From: an uncultured Eubacteriales bacterium
GTDB taxonomy: Bacteria > Bacillota > Clostridia > UMGS1810
DNA: 10,458 nucleotides
NCBI GenBank assembly: GCA_900555295.1
Contig: USKN01000048.1
Location: 1 to 10,458, forward strand
Direction of reading: 5' to 3'
Shown: positions 1 to 7,554 of the stretch, piece after piece
Layout of the letters: every line of letters starts with the position of its first letter
Numbering within the stretch: the stretch's first letter is position 1
Position numbers and translations under genes: made by a program
The notes under the pieces: generated by a model
What the model was told of the DNA's origin: nothing
Databases searched by the model: none
Seen by the model: only the letters and a program-made list of their open reading frames with translations

Positions 1-532
1 TATGCCCATTGTAACCGAAATTATGAATGCAAATCATTTGCCGCTTTTTGAAAATGTTGATTTAATTCAGGTTGGCGCGCGAAATATGCAAAACTTTGAA
101 CTATTAAAGGAACTTGGAAAAACAAACAAGCCCATTCTTTTAAAACGCGGTCTTGCAAACACCATTAAAGAATTTTTAATGAGCGCCGAATACATTATGT
201 CAGAGGGAAATCAAAATGTTATTTTGTGTGAGCGCGGTATAAGAACATTTGAAACATATACGCGTAACACTCTCGATTTATCGGCTGTGCCTTTGCTTAA
301 AGAACTTACTCACTTGCCTATAATTGTTGACCCGAGCCACGCAACGGGTATTTCAAGTCTTGTAAAACCAATGGCAATGGCTGCTGCAGCGTCGGGCGCC
401 GACGGTATTATGATAGAGGTACACAATGATCCCATTCACGCACTTTGCGACGGTGCTCAATCGCTTACACCCGAACAGTTTAAAGATGTTGCCGAGCGTG
501 TGAAAAAAATTCGCGAGGTGGTAAGTTTATGA
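1..532 (+). CDS. aroF: 3-deoxy-7-phosphoheptulonate (DAHP) synthase, 3' part of gene
   Basis: This is the C-terminal 176 residues of a class I DAHP synthase of the AroF/Bacillus type. The enzyme condenses PEP with erythrose 4-phosphate in the first, cytosolic step of the shikimate pathway. The gene is cut by the window edge: complete codons begin at base 2, and the first visible Met (MPIVTEIMN) is internal, matching the family's LPVVTEVM strand. Visible motifs are QVGARNMQN (23-31), KPILLKRG (43-50), CERGIRTFE (76-84), DPSHATG (110-116), IEVH (138-141) and LCDGAQSL (148-155). H113, E139 and D150 fit the known metal ligands; the Cys ligand should lie in the missing part. Any N-terminal regulatory domain is also outside the window, so its feedback control cannot be judged. 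Its stop codon overlaps the tyrA start by four bases. The symbol follows general usage; aroG or aroA are used for the same enzyme in other species. Confidence 0.94.
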   Translation, partial: MPIVTEIMNANHLPLFENVDLIQVGARNMQNFELLKELGKTNKPILLKRGLANTIKEFLMSAEYIMSEGNQNVILCERGIRTFETYTRNTLDLSAVPLLKELTHLPIIVDPSHATGISSLVKPMAMAAAASGADGIMIEVHNDPIHALCDGAQSLTPEQFKDVAERVKKIREVVSL

Positions 533-1362
533 CAGTCGGAATAGTTGGATTGGGGCTTATAGGCGGCTCAATGGCCAAAGCATACAAAAGAGCGGGGCAT
601 ACGGTTTATGCATACGATACAAATTCGGGTATATCGGAATTTGCTGTTATGGATAATTCATCGGACGGTCAGCTCAATAACGATAATATTGCACAGTGCG
701 ATTTGGTTTTAACCGCCGTGTATCCCGGTGCGGCGATTGAGTTTATAAGCAAAAATGCCCCGTTTATAAAAAAGGACGCTTTGGTAATGGATTTGTGCGG
801 TGTTAAACGAAGCGTATGCAAAGAATGTTTTAAAATTGCACAAGAATACGGATTTACATTTGTTGGCGGTCACCCTATGGCAGGAAGTCATAATTCGGGC
901 TACAAATACTCTGACGCCGATTTGTTTAAGGACGCGCCTATGGTTATTGTACCTCCCGTATTTGACGATATGAAATTGCTCGACAGAGTAAAGGACGCAT
1001 TAAAACCCGCGCAATTTGCTTATGTTACGGCAACGGACGCAGACCGACACGATAAAACAATAGCTTTTACTTCACAGCTTGCGCACGTTGTGTCAAATGC
1101 ATATATAAAAAGTAAAACCGCACGCGAACACAAAGGAATGTCGGCAGGCAGCTACAAGGATTTAACCCGTGTTGCGTGGCTTAATCCCCAAATGTGGGCC
1201 GAACTTTTTGAGGATAACAAAGATAATTTACTGTTTGAAATAGATACAATTATAAATAACCTTACAGATTACAGAAACGCAATTTCAGACGGTGATGAGC
1301 AAAAATTAATACAACTGCTTGATGATGGACGACGAATAAAGGAAGAGGTAGACGGACATTGA
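529..1362 (+). CDS. tyrA: Prephenate dehydrogenase (TyrA), short form without ACT domain
   Basis: It oxidatively decarboxylates prephenate to 4-hydroxyphenylpyruvate, the tyrosine branch. The N-terminal Rossmann fold carries GLGLIGGS (7-14). GGHPMAG (113-119, H115), HD (174-175), SQLAH (182-186, H186) and DLTRVAWLNPQMW (211-223, R214) match the substrate-binding and catalytic His and Arg positions of the family. At 277 residues it contains the dehydrogenase core and helical dimerisation domain but no C-terminal ACT domain, so allosteric tyrosine control through an ACT domain is unlikely; direct product inhibition remains possible. The ATG (529) sits in an ATGA overlap with the upstream stop, and GCGAGGTGG (512-520) provides a ribosome binding site about eight bases before it. 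The C-terminal end overlaps aroB. A clean, intact gene. Confidence 0.96.
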   Translation: MTVGIVGLGLIGGSMAKAYKRAGHTVYAYDTNSGISEFAVMDNSSDGQLNNDNIAQCDLVLTAVYPGAAIEFISKNAPFIKKDALVMDLCGVKRSVCKECFKIAQEYGFTFVGGHPMAGSHNSGYKYSDADLFKDAPMVIVPPVFDDMKLLDRVKDALKPAQFAYVTATDADRHDKTIAFTSQLAHVVSNAYIKSKTAREHKGMSAGSYKDLTRVAWLNPQMWAELFEDNKDNLLFEIDTIINNLTDYRNAISDGDEQKLIQLLDDGRRIKEEVDGH

Positions 1363-2414
1363 ATAAAATTACGGTAGATGTTTCAAAAAAATATGACGTT
1401 ATAATTGACTGTAACTTGCTTGACAAAACAGGTGAATATGTAAAAAATACGGTAAATTCAAAAACAATTGCAATTGTGTGTGATGATACGGTTGAAAACC
1501 TTTATGCTGAAAGAGTTGAGAAAAGCTTAAAAGATGTTGGCTTTGAAACCGTAAAATTTGTAATTGAACACGGTGAAAAATCCAAATGCGCGGCGGAGTA
1601 TATACGTCTTGTTAATTTTATGGCTCAACACAGAATAACAAGAGGCGACTGTGCGCTTGCACTCGGAGGCGGAGTTGTGGGCGACCTTACGGGATTTGCA
1701 TCTTCAACATATTTAAGAGGTATTCATTTTATTCAGGTTCCCACAACACTGCTTGCGGCGGTTGATTCGTCAGTAGGCGGAAAAACCGCAATAGATTTGG
1801 AGTGCGGAAAAAATCTTGCCGGCAGTTTTTATCAACCCGATTTGGTACTTTGCGATTACTCAACGCTTAAAACTTTGCCCGATGATATATTTTGCGACGG
1901 TTCAAGCGAAGTTATAAAATACTCTGTGCTTGCAAATCGCGATTTATATGAACATTTAGCGCAGTACGGGAAAAAATTTGATACAGAGTATGTTATAAGC
2001 GAATGTGTTAAAATGAAACGCGATATTGTAAAAAGTGATGAATTTGATACGGGCAAAAGAATGTTCTTGAATTTGGGACATACACTCGGACACGCAATTG
2101 AGGCGGCAAGCGATTATAAAATACCGCACGGCAGAGCTGTTGCGGCAGGTATGGCGGTATTTACAAAGGCTGCCGAAAAATACGGCATTTGCGGCAATGA
2201 ATGTTATGGCGAAGTTGTGGATTTGCTTAAAAAGTTTAATTTGCCGTACAGTACCGATTTTAAAGCCGATGTGCTGTATGAAATTATGACGGCGGACAAA
2301 AAAAGAAACGGAAATACCGTAACGGTGGTTGTTCCCGAAAAAGTGGGTAATTGTATTTTAAAGACAATGACTCTTGAGCAGCTTAAAAGTTTTGTAAAGG
2401 CGGGATTGGAATGA
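1359..2414 (+). CDS. aroB: 3-dehydroquinate synthase
   Basis: It converts DAHP to 3-dehydroquinate using NAD and a divalent metal, step two of the pathway. The 351 residues match the usual length. GGGVVGDLTGF (103-113) and a GGKTAID segment (140-146) are the NAD/substrate regions. The metal ligands appear as E184 (GSSEVIKY), H241 (NLGHTLGHAIE, 238-248) and H257 (PHGRAV). The last motif usually reads HGEAV, so E to R at 259 is a departure, as is GSSE for the common GLAE. The start is TTG at 1359, within a TTGA overlap with the tyrA stop. It is supported by AAAGGAAGAGG at 1338-1348, ten bases upstream, and by the family-typical N-terminus that follows. The weak start codon may lower its yield relative to tyrA. 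Confidence 0.96.
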   Translation: MNKITVDVSKKYDVIIDCNLLDKTGEYVKNTVNSKTIAIVCDDTVENLYAERVEKSLKDVGFETVKFVIEHGEKSKCAAEYIRLVNFMAQHRITRGDCALALGGGVVGDLTGFASSTYLRGIHFIQVPTTLLAAVDSSVGGKTAIDLECGKNLAGSFYQPDLVLCDYSTLKTLPDDIFCDGSSEVIKYSVLANRDLYEHLAQYGKKFDTEYVISECVKMKRDIVKSDEFDTGKRMFLNLGHTLGHAIEAASDYKIPHGRAVAAGMAVFTKAAEKYGICGNECYGEVVDLLKKFNLPYSTDFKADVLYEIMTADKKRNGNTVTVVVPEKVGNCILKTMTLEQLKSFVKAGLE

Positions 2415-3688
2415 ATATTACCGTTCACCCTGCGGCTTTAAAAGGTACCGTAAATGCAATACCGTCAAAGTCGCAGGCGCACAGAATGCTTATTTGCGCG
2501 GCTTTTGCCGACAAACAAACAAAAATAAAATGCCCACAGGTATCGGATGATATTAAAGCAACGGTAAACTGCCTTAATTCTTTTGGGTCGGATATAACCT
2601 ATAAAGACGATACGTATATTGTGACACCGATAAAAAAAGACTGTAATTCGGCGGTATATGCCGACTGCGGCGAAAGCGGTTCTACATTAAGATTTTTAAT
2701 TCCCGTTGCAGGGGCGCTTGGGCGCGATACGGTATTTACAATGCACGGCAGACTCCCCGACAGGCCTCTTTCACCACTTTGGGAGGAACTTGAAAGACAC
2801 GGAATGGTTTTAAAAAAGCAAGGAGATAAACTGTATTGCAGCGGAAAAATTAAAAGCGGTGCATACACCATAGACGGAGGGGTGTCATCGCAGTTTATAA
2901 GCGGACTTATGTTTGCACTTCCTCTTTTAAGCGGAAAAAGCAAAATTTGTATTACAGGCAAGTCGGAATCGGCAAAATATATTGAAATGACAAGACTTGC
3001 CGTACGTATGTTTGGGGTACAAATCGCAGCCGAACAAAATGAATTTGAAATAACGGGCAATGGCAATTTTGTATCGCCAAACGAAGCATTTGTTGAAGGT
3101 GATTGGTCAAATTCGGCATTTTGGCTGTGTGCCGCAGCGGCGGGCAGAACAAAAATATCGGTTGACGGATTAAACCCAAGCTCACCGCAGGGCGATAAAT
3201 ATATAACGGAACAGCTTAAAAATTACGGTTGTAATATAACCGAAAGCAACGGACTGTATACCGTTTCGGCAGATAAATTAAACTCGTGCGAGGTAGACGG
3301 AAGCGAAATACCCGATTTAATTCCCGTAATTGCAGGCGTTGCGGCGGTATCGGACGGGAATACGCATATATACGGAGCGTCACGGTTAAAGTTTAAAGAG
3401 AGCGATCGGCTTAAAGCGGTATACGATATGCTTACAAACATAGGTGCGGATATAAAACTTAATGATGACGGATTTGAAATAAACGGACTCGGAGAAAAAG
3501 GTTTAACGGGCGGTACGGTTGACGGATGCGGCGACCACAGAATTGTTATGACGGCGGCGATAATGGCAAGTGCGTGCAAAAACGATATAAAAATAATCGG
3601 CGCGCAGGCGGTTAATAAATCGTACCCCACATTTTGGAACGATTATGTGCGTATGGGCGGAAAAATAACAAAAACGGTTGAGGAGTGA
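2411..3688 (+). CDS. aroA: 3-phosphoshikimate 1-carboxyvinyltransferase (EPSP synthase)
   Basis: It transfers the enolpyruvyl group of PEP to shikimate 3-phosphate, the sixth step. The 425 residues cover both inside-out domains. Visible motifs: PSKSQAHR (18-25, K20 and R25), ESGSTLRF (88-95), GRLPDRPLSPL (113-123), SSQF (159-162), EGDWSNSAFW (229-238), EIPDLIP (299-305, with the presumed catalytic D302), KFKESDR (327-333), GDHRIVM (374-380) and VNKSYPTF (401-408). The PEP-site segment reads ESGSTLR where the classic E. coli type reads NAGTAMR: the glycine that governs glyphosate sensitivity is kept, while the next residues are Ser-Thr, a pattern I associate with clostridial enzymes. Glyphosate response cannot be predicted safely. 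ATG 2411 lies in an ATGA overlap with aroB. Confidence 0.96.
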   Translation: MNITVHPAALKGTVNAIPSKSQAHRMLICAAFADKQTKIKCPQVSDDIKATVNCLNSFGSDITYKDDTYIVTPIKKDCNSAVYADCGESGSTLRFLIPVAGALGRDTVFTMHGRLPDRPLSPLWEELERHGMVLKKQGDKLYCSGKIKSGAYTIDGGVSSQFISGLMFALPLLSGKSKICITGKSESAKYIEMTRLAVRMFGVQIAAEQNEFEITGNGNFVSPNEAFVEGDWSNSAFWLCAAAAGRTKISVDGLNPSSPQGDKYITEQLKNYGCNITESNGLYTVSADKLNSCEVDGSEIPDLIPVIAGVAAVSDGNTHIYGASRLKFKESDRLKAVYDMLTNIGADIKLNDDGFEINGLGEKGLTGGTVDGCGDHRIVMTAAIMASACKNDIKIIGAQAVNKSYPTFWNDYVRMGGKITKTVEE

Positions 3689-3699
3689 TTATGTAAATG
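3681..3699 (+). promoter_or_regulatory. aroC ribosome binding site with AUG-stop pair before the true start
   Basis: AGGAG (3681-3685) lies inside the end of aroA. Five bases later comes ATG TAA (3691-3696), a start codon followed at once by a stop, and then in the same frame the ATG of aroC (3697). The aroA stop (3686-3688) is only two bases from the first ATG. The AGGAG-to-ATG distance is 5 for the dummy start and 11 for the real one, so both could capture a ribosome. A tuning effect on aroC is an inference; the sequence arrangement is seen directly. Confidence 0.5.
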
Positions 3700-4719
3700 T
3701 CAAGCACTTACGGAACTAACATTAAAATTTCTTTATGGGGGCAGTCACATTCGGAAGCTATAGGCGTTACTATAGACGGATTGCCTGCCGGAATAAAAAT
3801 AGATACGGATAAACTGAAAAGGTTTATGGCTCGGCGCGCTCCGGGACAAAGCAAATATACAACCCTCCGAAAGGAAACCGACGAGCCGCATTTTTTGTGC
3901 GGTCTGGTTGACGGTATTACGTGCGGTGCGCCGCTTACAGCCGTTATATACAACAAAGATACGCGTTCGGGTGATTATAAAAACATATGCGATATTCCGC
4001 GCCCGTCGCACGCAGACTTTACGGCGCATATAAAATACGGAGGCAATCAGGATGTAAGGGGCGGCGGTCACTTTTCGGGCAGGCTTACCGCACCGCTGTG
4101 CATTGCGGGCGGAATATGCCTTCAAATACTTGAAAAAGAGGGCATTTTAATTAACGCCGAAATTTCATCGATAGGCGGAGTTGACACAAGTACGGAGGAT
4201 ATGCTTGCCGAAATAGAAAAGGCACGTGCCGACGGCGACAGCGTAGGAGGTATAATAAAATGCACCGTAACGGGTATGCCTGTAGGTATAGGCGAGCCTA
4301 TGTTTGACGGTGTGGAAAACAAAATATCGCAGGCGGTGTTTGCCATACCGGCGGTGAAAGGCATTGAGTTCGGCAACGGTTTTGAATGTGCCAAAATGCG
4401 CGGAAGCGAAAACAACGATGAGTTTTATATGCAGGACGGAAAAGTTAAGACCCGTACAAACAATCACGGCGGAATACTCGGTGGAATAACATCTTCCATG
4501 CCCATAGTGTTTAACACGGCAATTAAACCCACCCCCTCTGTCGGCATTGAGCAAAACAGCATAAGTTTTTCAAAAAACAAAAGCGAAAAACTAATAATTA
4601 AAGGGCGCCACGACCCCTGCATTGCAATAAGAGCCGTGCCGTGTGTTGAGGCGGCGTGTGCAATAGCAATATACGACTTATATATATCAAACAATAACAC
4701 AAGTTTAAAAAATAATTAA
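3697..4719 (+). CDS. aroC: Chorismate synthase
   Basis: It eliminates phosphate from EPSP to give chorismate, using reduced FMN, the last common step. It has 340 residues, slightly short for the family (about 350-390). The two histidines known to be important are present: H18 in GQSHSEAIG and H105 in RPSHAD. Other signatures are ARRAPGQS (45-52), the RGGGHFSGRLTA block (121-132), RGSENNDEF (235-243), NNHGGILGG (255-263), KPTPS (277-281) and GRHDP (303-307). The first signature normally reads GESHG, so Q16 and S19 are variants. The start is taken at 3697 because MSSTYGTNIK is the standard N-terminus of the family and the preceding in-frame ATG is followed directly by TAA. There is no flavin reductase domain, so it is probably the monofunctional type that relies on an external FMN reductant. 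Confidence 0.96.
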   Translation: MSSTYGTNIKISLWGQSHSEAIGVTIDGLPAGIKIDTDKLKRFMARRAPGQSKYTTLRKETDEPHFLCGLVDGITCGAPLTAVIYNKDTRSGDYKNICDIPRPSHADFTAHIKYGGNQDVRGGGHFSGRLTAPLCIAGGICLQILEKEGILINAEISSIGGVDTSTEDMLAEIEKARADGDSVGGIIKCTVTGMPVGIGEPMFDGVENKISQAVFAIPAVKGIEFGNGFECAKMRGSENNDEFYMQDGKVKTRTNNHGGILGGITSSMPIVFNTAIKPTPSVGIEQNSISFSKNKSEKLIIKGRHDPCIAIRAVPCVEAACAIAIYDLYISNNNTSLKNN

Positions 4720-4733
4720 TGAGGTGAGTCAAA

Positions 4734-5879
4734 ATGAATTTAGAAGAATTAAGATTAAAAATTGATGAGATTGATGATGGTATAGTAAAACTTATTGAAC
4801 AAAGAATGGACGTTGCGGCCGAGATAGCCGAGTACAAAAAGCAAAATAATCTGCCTGTTTTAAATTCAAAGCGTGAGCGTGAAAAACTTGCCGATATTAC
4901 CGATAAATCGAGGGAAGATATGCAGGAATATATGAAAGTTTTGTATTCTATGATTTTTGATATCAGCCGTTCTTATCAAAAAAAATTAATTGCTCATAAT
5001 TCGGAACTTTATTCACAAATAAAAAGTGCTATTGACAATACACCGAAACTTTTCCCCGAAAAGGCAAACGTTGCGTGCCAGGGAGTAGAGGGTGCGTATT
5101 CGCAAATTGCGTGTGAGAGGATTTTTAAACTTCCGTCAATTATGTATATGAACAGCTTTGAGGGTGTATTTTCGGCTATAGGCAGCGGTTTGTGTGATTA
5201 CGGAATTATTCCCATAGAAAACAGCACGGCAGGCTCTGTAAAACAGGTTTATGATTTAATGGTATCGCATAATTTTAATATTGTACGCAGTGTAAGAATT
5301 AAAATTGACCATAATTTGCTTGTTAAAGAGGGTACAAAAATATCAGATATTAAAGAGATATTCTCTCACGAACAGGCAATAAACCAATGTGAAGAATACC
5401 TTAAAAAATTTGAAGGTGTTAAAATTACCTGCTGTGAAAATACGGCTGCGGCAGCACGTATGGTTGCCGAAAGCGACAGACGCGACATTGCGGCGCTTTC
5501 ATCATACAACTGTGCCGAACTTTACGGTTTAAAATGCCTCGACAGCAATGTGCAGGACAAAGGTAACAATTACACAAGATTTATTTGCATATCCAAAAAG
5601 CCCGAAATATATCCGGGCGCCGACAGAACAAGTATTATGCTTATTTTGCCGCATAAACCGGGTTCGCTTTACAAAGTTTTATCAAGATTTAACACTTTGG
5701 GAATAGACTTAATTAAACTTGAAAGCCGACCTATGCCCGATCGCGATTTTGAATTTATTTTTTATTTTGATTTTCAAACGTCGGTTTATTCCGATGAGTT
5801 TGTACAGCTTATTTGCGAACTTGACGAGGTGTGCGAAGAATTTAAATATCTCGGCAGTTATTCGGAGGTTGTAAGATGA
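4734..5879 (+). CDS. pheA: Bifunctional chorismate mutase / prephenate dehydratase (P-protein)
   Basis: It turns chorismate into prephenate and then phenylpyruvate, the committed phenylalanine branch. Three domains are visible. Residues 1-85 are an AroQ-type helical chorismate mutase, with R7, R24, K35, R47 and E48 aligning to E. coli R11, R28, K39, R51 and E52. Residues about 111-287 are the dehydratase, with GAYSQIA (120-126), PIENSTAGSV (160-169) and the YTRF motif (280-283) holding the catalytic Thr. Residues about 299-375 form an ACT domain with HKPGSLY (307-313) and ESRP (330-333), the motifs that bind phenylalanine, so feedback inhibition is expected. The ATG at 4734 has GAGGTGAG (4721-4728) just upstream and follows aroC by 14 bases. 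Because TyrA has no mutase domain, this mutase probably supplies prephenate to both branches. Confidence 0.96.
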   Translation: MNLEELRLKIDEIDDGIVKLIEQRMDVAAEIAEYKKQNNLPVLNSKREREKLADITDKSREDMQEYMKVLYSMIFDISRSYQKKLIAHNSELYSQIKSAIDNTPKLFPEKANVACQGVEGAYSQIACERIFKLPSIMYMNSFEGVFSAIGSGLCDYGIIPIENSTAGSVKQVYDLMVSHNFNIVRSVRIKIDHNLLVKEGTKISDIKEIFSHEQAINQCEEYLKKFEGVKITCCENTAAAARMVAESDRRDIAALSSYNCAELYGLKCLDSNVQDKGNNYTRFICISKKPEIYPGADRTSIMLILPHKPGSLYKVLSRFNTLGIDLIKLESRPMPDRDFEFIFYFDFQTSVYSDEFVQLICELDEVCEEFKYLGSYSEVVR

Positions 5880-7096
5880 ATAAATTCGGGCTTTTGGGAA
5901 AAAAGCTCGGGCACAGTTATTCGTGCGAAATTCATTCGTATTTGGCAGATTATGAATATAAGTTATACGAAAAAAACGAGGACGAGCTTGATTGGTTTAT
6001 GAAAAACTTTCCGCTTGACGGAATGAATGTAACAATACCGTACAAAAAAGATGTTATTAAATATTGCGATACATTGTCGGATACGGCAAAAAAAACAGGA
6101 AGTGTAAACACAATATTGGTAAAAGACAGAAAAATGCAGGGCTATAATACCGATTATTACGGCTTTATGTATATGATGAACAAAGGCGGAATTGACGTCA
6201 ACGGCAAAAAAGTATTGCTTTTGGGCAGCGGCGGAGCGTCGCAAACACTGCGTGTATGCTTAAAAGATATGGGGGCGCGTGAAGTTATTATTATATCGCG
6301 CGGCGGCGAGAATAATTACGGTAATTTAAATTTGCACGCCGATGCCGAAATAATAGTAAACTCCACTCCTGTGGGAATGTATCCCAATGTTGGGGTAAGC
6401 CCTGTTGATATAACGCTTTTTCCAAATTTGGAGGGTGTGGCGGATATTATTTACAATCCGTCGCGTACAAAATTATTGCTTGATGCCGAAAAATTAAAAA
6501 TACCTTGCATAAACGGTCTTTCAATGCTTGTTGCACAGGCAAAACAGGCATATGAGATATTTACCGGCAGTGTTGCGGATAATGACGTAATAGATAAAAT
6601 AACCGACTCTATGGCAAAAAAAATGCGCAATATTATACTTATAGGTATGCCGGGCTGCGGCAAATCGTCAATTGGTAAAATAATTGCACAGCAATGCAAC
6701 AGAGAATTTGCGGATTGCGATGAACAAATAGAAATTTTTGCAAAAAAGAGCATACGTCAAATTTTTGACGAGTCGGGCGAAGACGGTTTCAGAAAAATCG
6801 AAACGGAGGTTTTGTCCCGGATTTGCAAAAAATCCGGTTTGGTAATATCAACGGGCGGAGGCTGTGTAACACAAAAACAAAATTATGATATATTGCATCA
6901 AAACGGTGTTATTGTGTGGGTAGAGCGCGATATTGGTTTGCTTACCGACGAAAACAGACCGCTGTCGGAAAAATTCGGCGTTGAAATACTGTATAAACAA
7001 CGGAAAAAAATGTATGCGGATTTTGCAGATGCGGCGGTAAGCAATAACGGCGCTGTTTTTGACGCAGTTAATAAAATAACGGAGGCGGTACTGTGA
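5876..7096 (+). CDS. aroE-aroK: Fused shikimate dehydrogenase - shikimate kinase
   Basis: One 406-residue reading frame carries consecutive pathway steps four and five. Residues 1-232 are AroE (NADPH-dependent 3-dehydroshikimate reduction): GHSYS (12-16), NVTIPYK (51-57, catalytic K57), NTD (91-93, D93), LLGSGGAS (115-122) and VNSTPVGM (161-168). Residues about 249-406 are shikimate kinase: Walker A GMPGCGKSS (257-265), DCD (280-282), GFRKIETEVL (304-313, R306), STGGG (325-329) and a short lid with RPL (361-363). The stretch 233-248 is a linker. A separate kinase start at the internal Met 246 (base 6611) is unlikely because no ribosome binding site precedes it. ATG 5876 lies in an ATGA overlap with pheA, with GGAGG at 5864-5868. 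Both domains keep their catalytic residues, so both should be active and may pass shikimate between sites. Confidence 0.93.
   Translation: MNKFGLLGKKLGHSYSCEIHSYLADYEYKLYEKNEDELDWFMKNFPLDGMNVTIPYKKDVIKYCDTLSDTAKKTGSVNTILVKDRKMQGYNTDYYGFMYMMNKGGIDVNGKKVLLLGSGGASQTLRVCLKDMGAREVIIISRGGENNYGNLNLHADAEIIVNSTPVGMYPNVGVSPVDITLFPNLEGVADIIYNPSRTKLLLDAEKLKIPCINGLSMLVAQAKQAYEIFTGSVADNDVIDKITDSMAKKMRNIILIGMPGCGKSSIGKIIAQQCNREFADCDEQIEIFAKKSIRQIFDESGEDGFRKIETEVLSRICKKSGLVISTGGGCVTQKQNYDILHQNGVIVWVERDIGLLTDENRPLSEKFGVEILYKQRKKMYADFADAAVSNNGAVFDAVNKITEAVL
6817..6837 (+). other. Hairpin inside the shikimate kinase coding region
   Basis: CCGGATTT (6817-6824) and AAATCCGG (6830-6837) are perfect complements around a five-base loop. 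Only three T follow, so it is not a convincing terminator. It encodes part of a surface helix region of the kinase domain and may simply be chance; RNA processing or pausing is possible but unsupported. Confidence 0.3.
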
Positions 7097-7536
7097 AAAA
7101 AAATAAAATTCTTGTAATAAACGGACCCAATCTTAATATGCTCGGCATTCGCGAACCCGATATTTACGGAAGCAAAACGTATGCGCATCTTGAAAAGGTA
7201 ATATACGGCGCGGCTTTAAATATTAATGTTGATGTTGAAATATATCAGTCAAATCACGAGGGCGACATTGTTGATAAAATTCAGTCGGCATACCAGGTGT
7301 TTGACGGAATTGTAATTAACCCCGCCGCATATACACATACAAGCGTTGCAATTTTGGACGCGCTTAAAGCGGTAAATATACCTGCTGTTGAGGTTCATAT
7401 ATCCGATGTGGACAGCAGAGAAGATTTCAGACAAATATCGTATGTATCAAAGGCGTGTATAAAAACATACAAGGGATTGGGCTTTGACGGATATGTTGAA
7501 GCTATGAAATATTTAAAAGAATATTTAACCGATTAA
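7093..7536 (+). CDS. aroQ: 3-dehydroquinate dehydratase, type II
   Basis: It dehydrates 3-dehydroquinate to 3-dehydroshikimate, step three, and is the last gene of the operon. The 147 residues fit the small flavodoxin-like type II enzyme, which forms dodecamers and is unrelated to type I AroD. Motifs: INGPNLNMLG (9-18), REPDIYG (20-26, with R20 and the catalytic Y25), NPAAYTHTS (76-84), EVH (100-102, H102) and REDFR (109-113). The loop after H102 reads ISDVDSRE, where many homologues have LSNIHARE. The start is GTG at 7093 within a GTGA overlap with the upstream stop. GGAGGCGG (7081-7088) is an excellent ribosome binding site four bases before it. A rho-independent terminator follows the stop codon by 18 bases. 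Confidence 0.96.
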   Translation: MKKNKILVINGPNLNMLGIREPDIYGSKTYAHLEKVIYGAALNINVDVEIYQSNHEGDIVDKIQSAYQVFDGIVINPAAYTHTSVAILDALKAVNIPAVEVHISDVDSREDFRQISYVSKACIKTYKGLGFDGYVEAMKYLKEYLTD

Positions 7537-7554
7537 AAAAATACGGTATAATAC

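Noticed and set aside
2599..3066. 155-residue reverse-strand frame inside aroA
   Set aside because: It is antisense to a fully motif-supported EPSP synthase, shows no recognisable domain and has no supporting start signals; such frames arise from codon bias.
6611..6613. Separate aroK start at an internal ATG
   Set aside because: No ribosome binding site precedes it and there is no stop codon between the AroE and kinase parts.
7524..7552. TATAAT at 7547-7552 as a forward promoter
   Set aside because: The matching -35 position reads TTTAAC (poor), and the terminator stem begins at 7555, so nothing useful would be transcribed.
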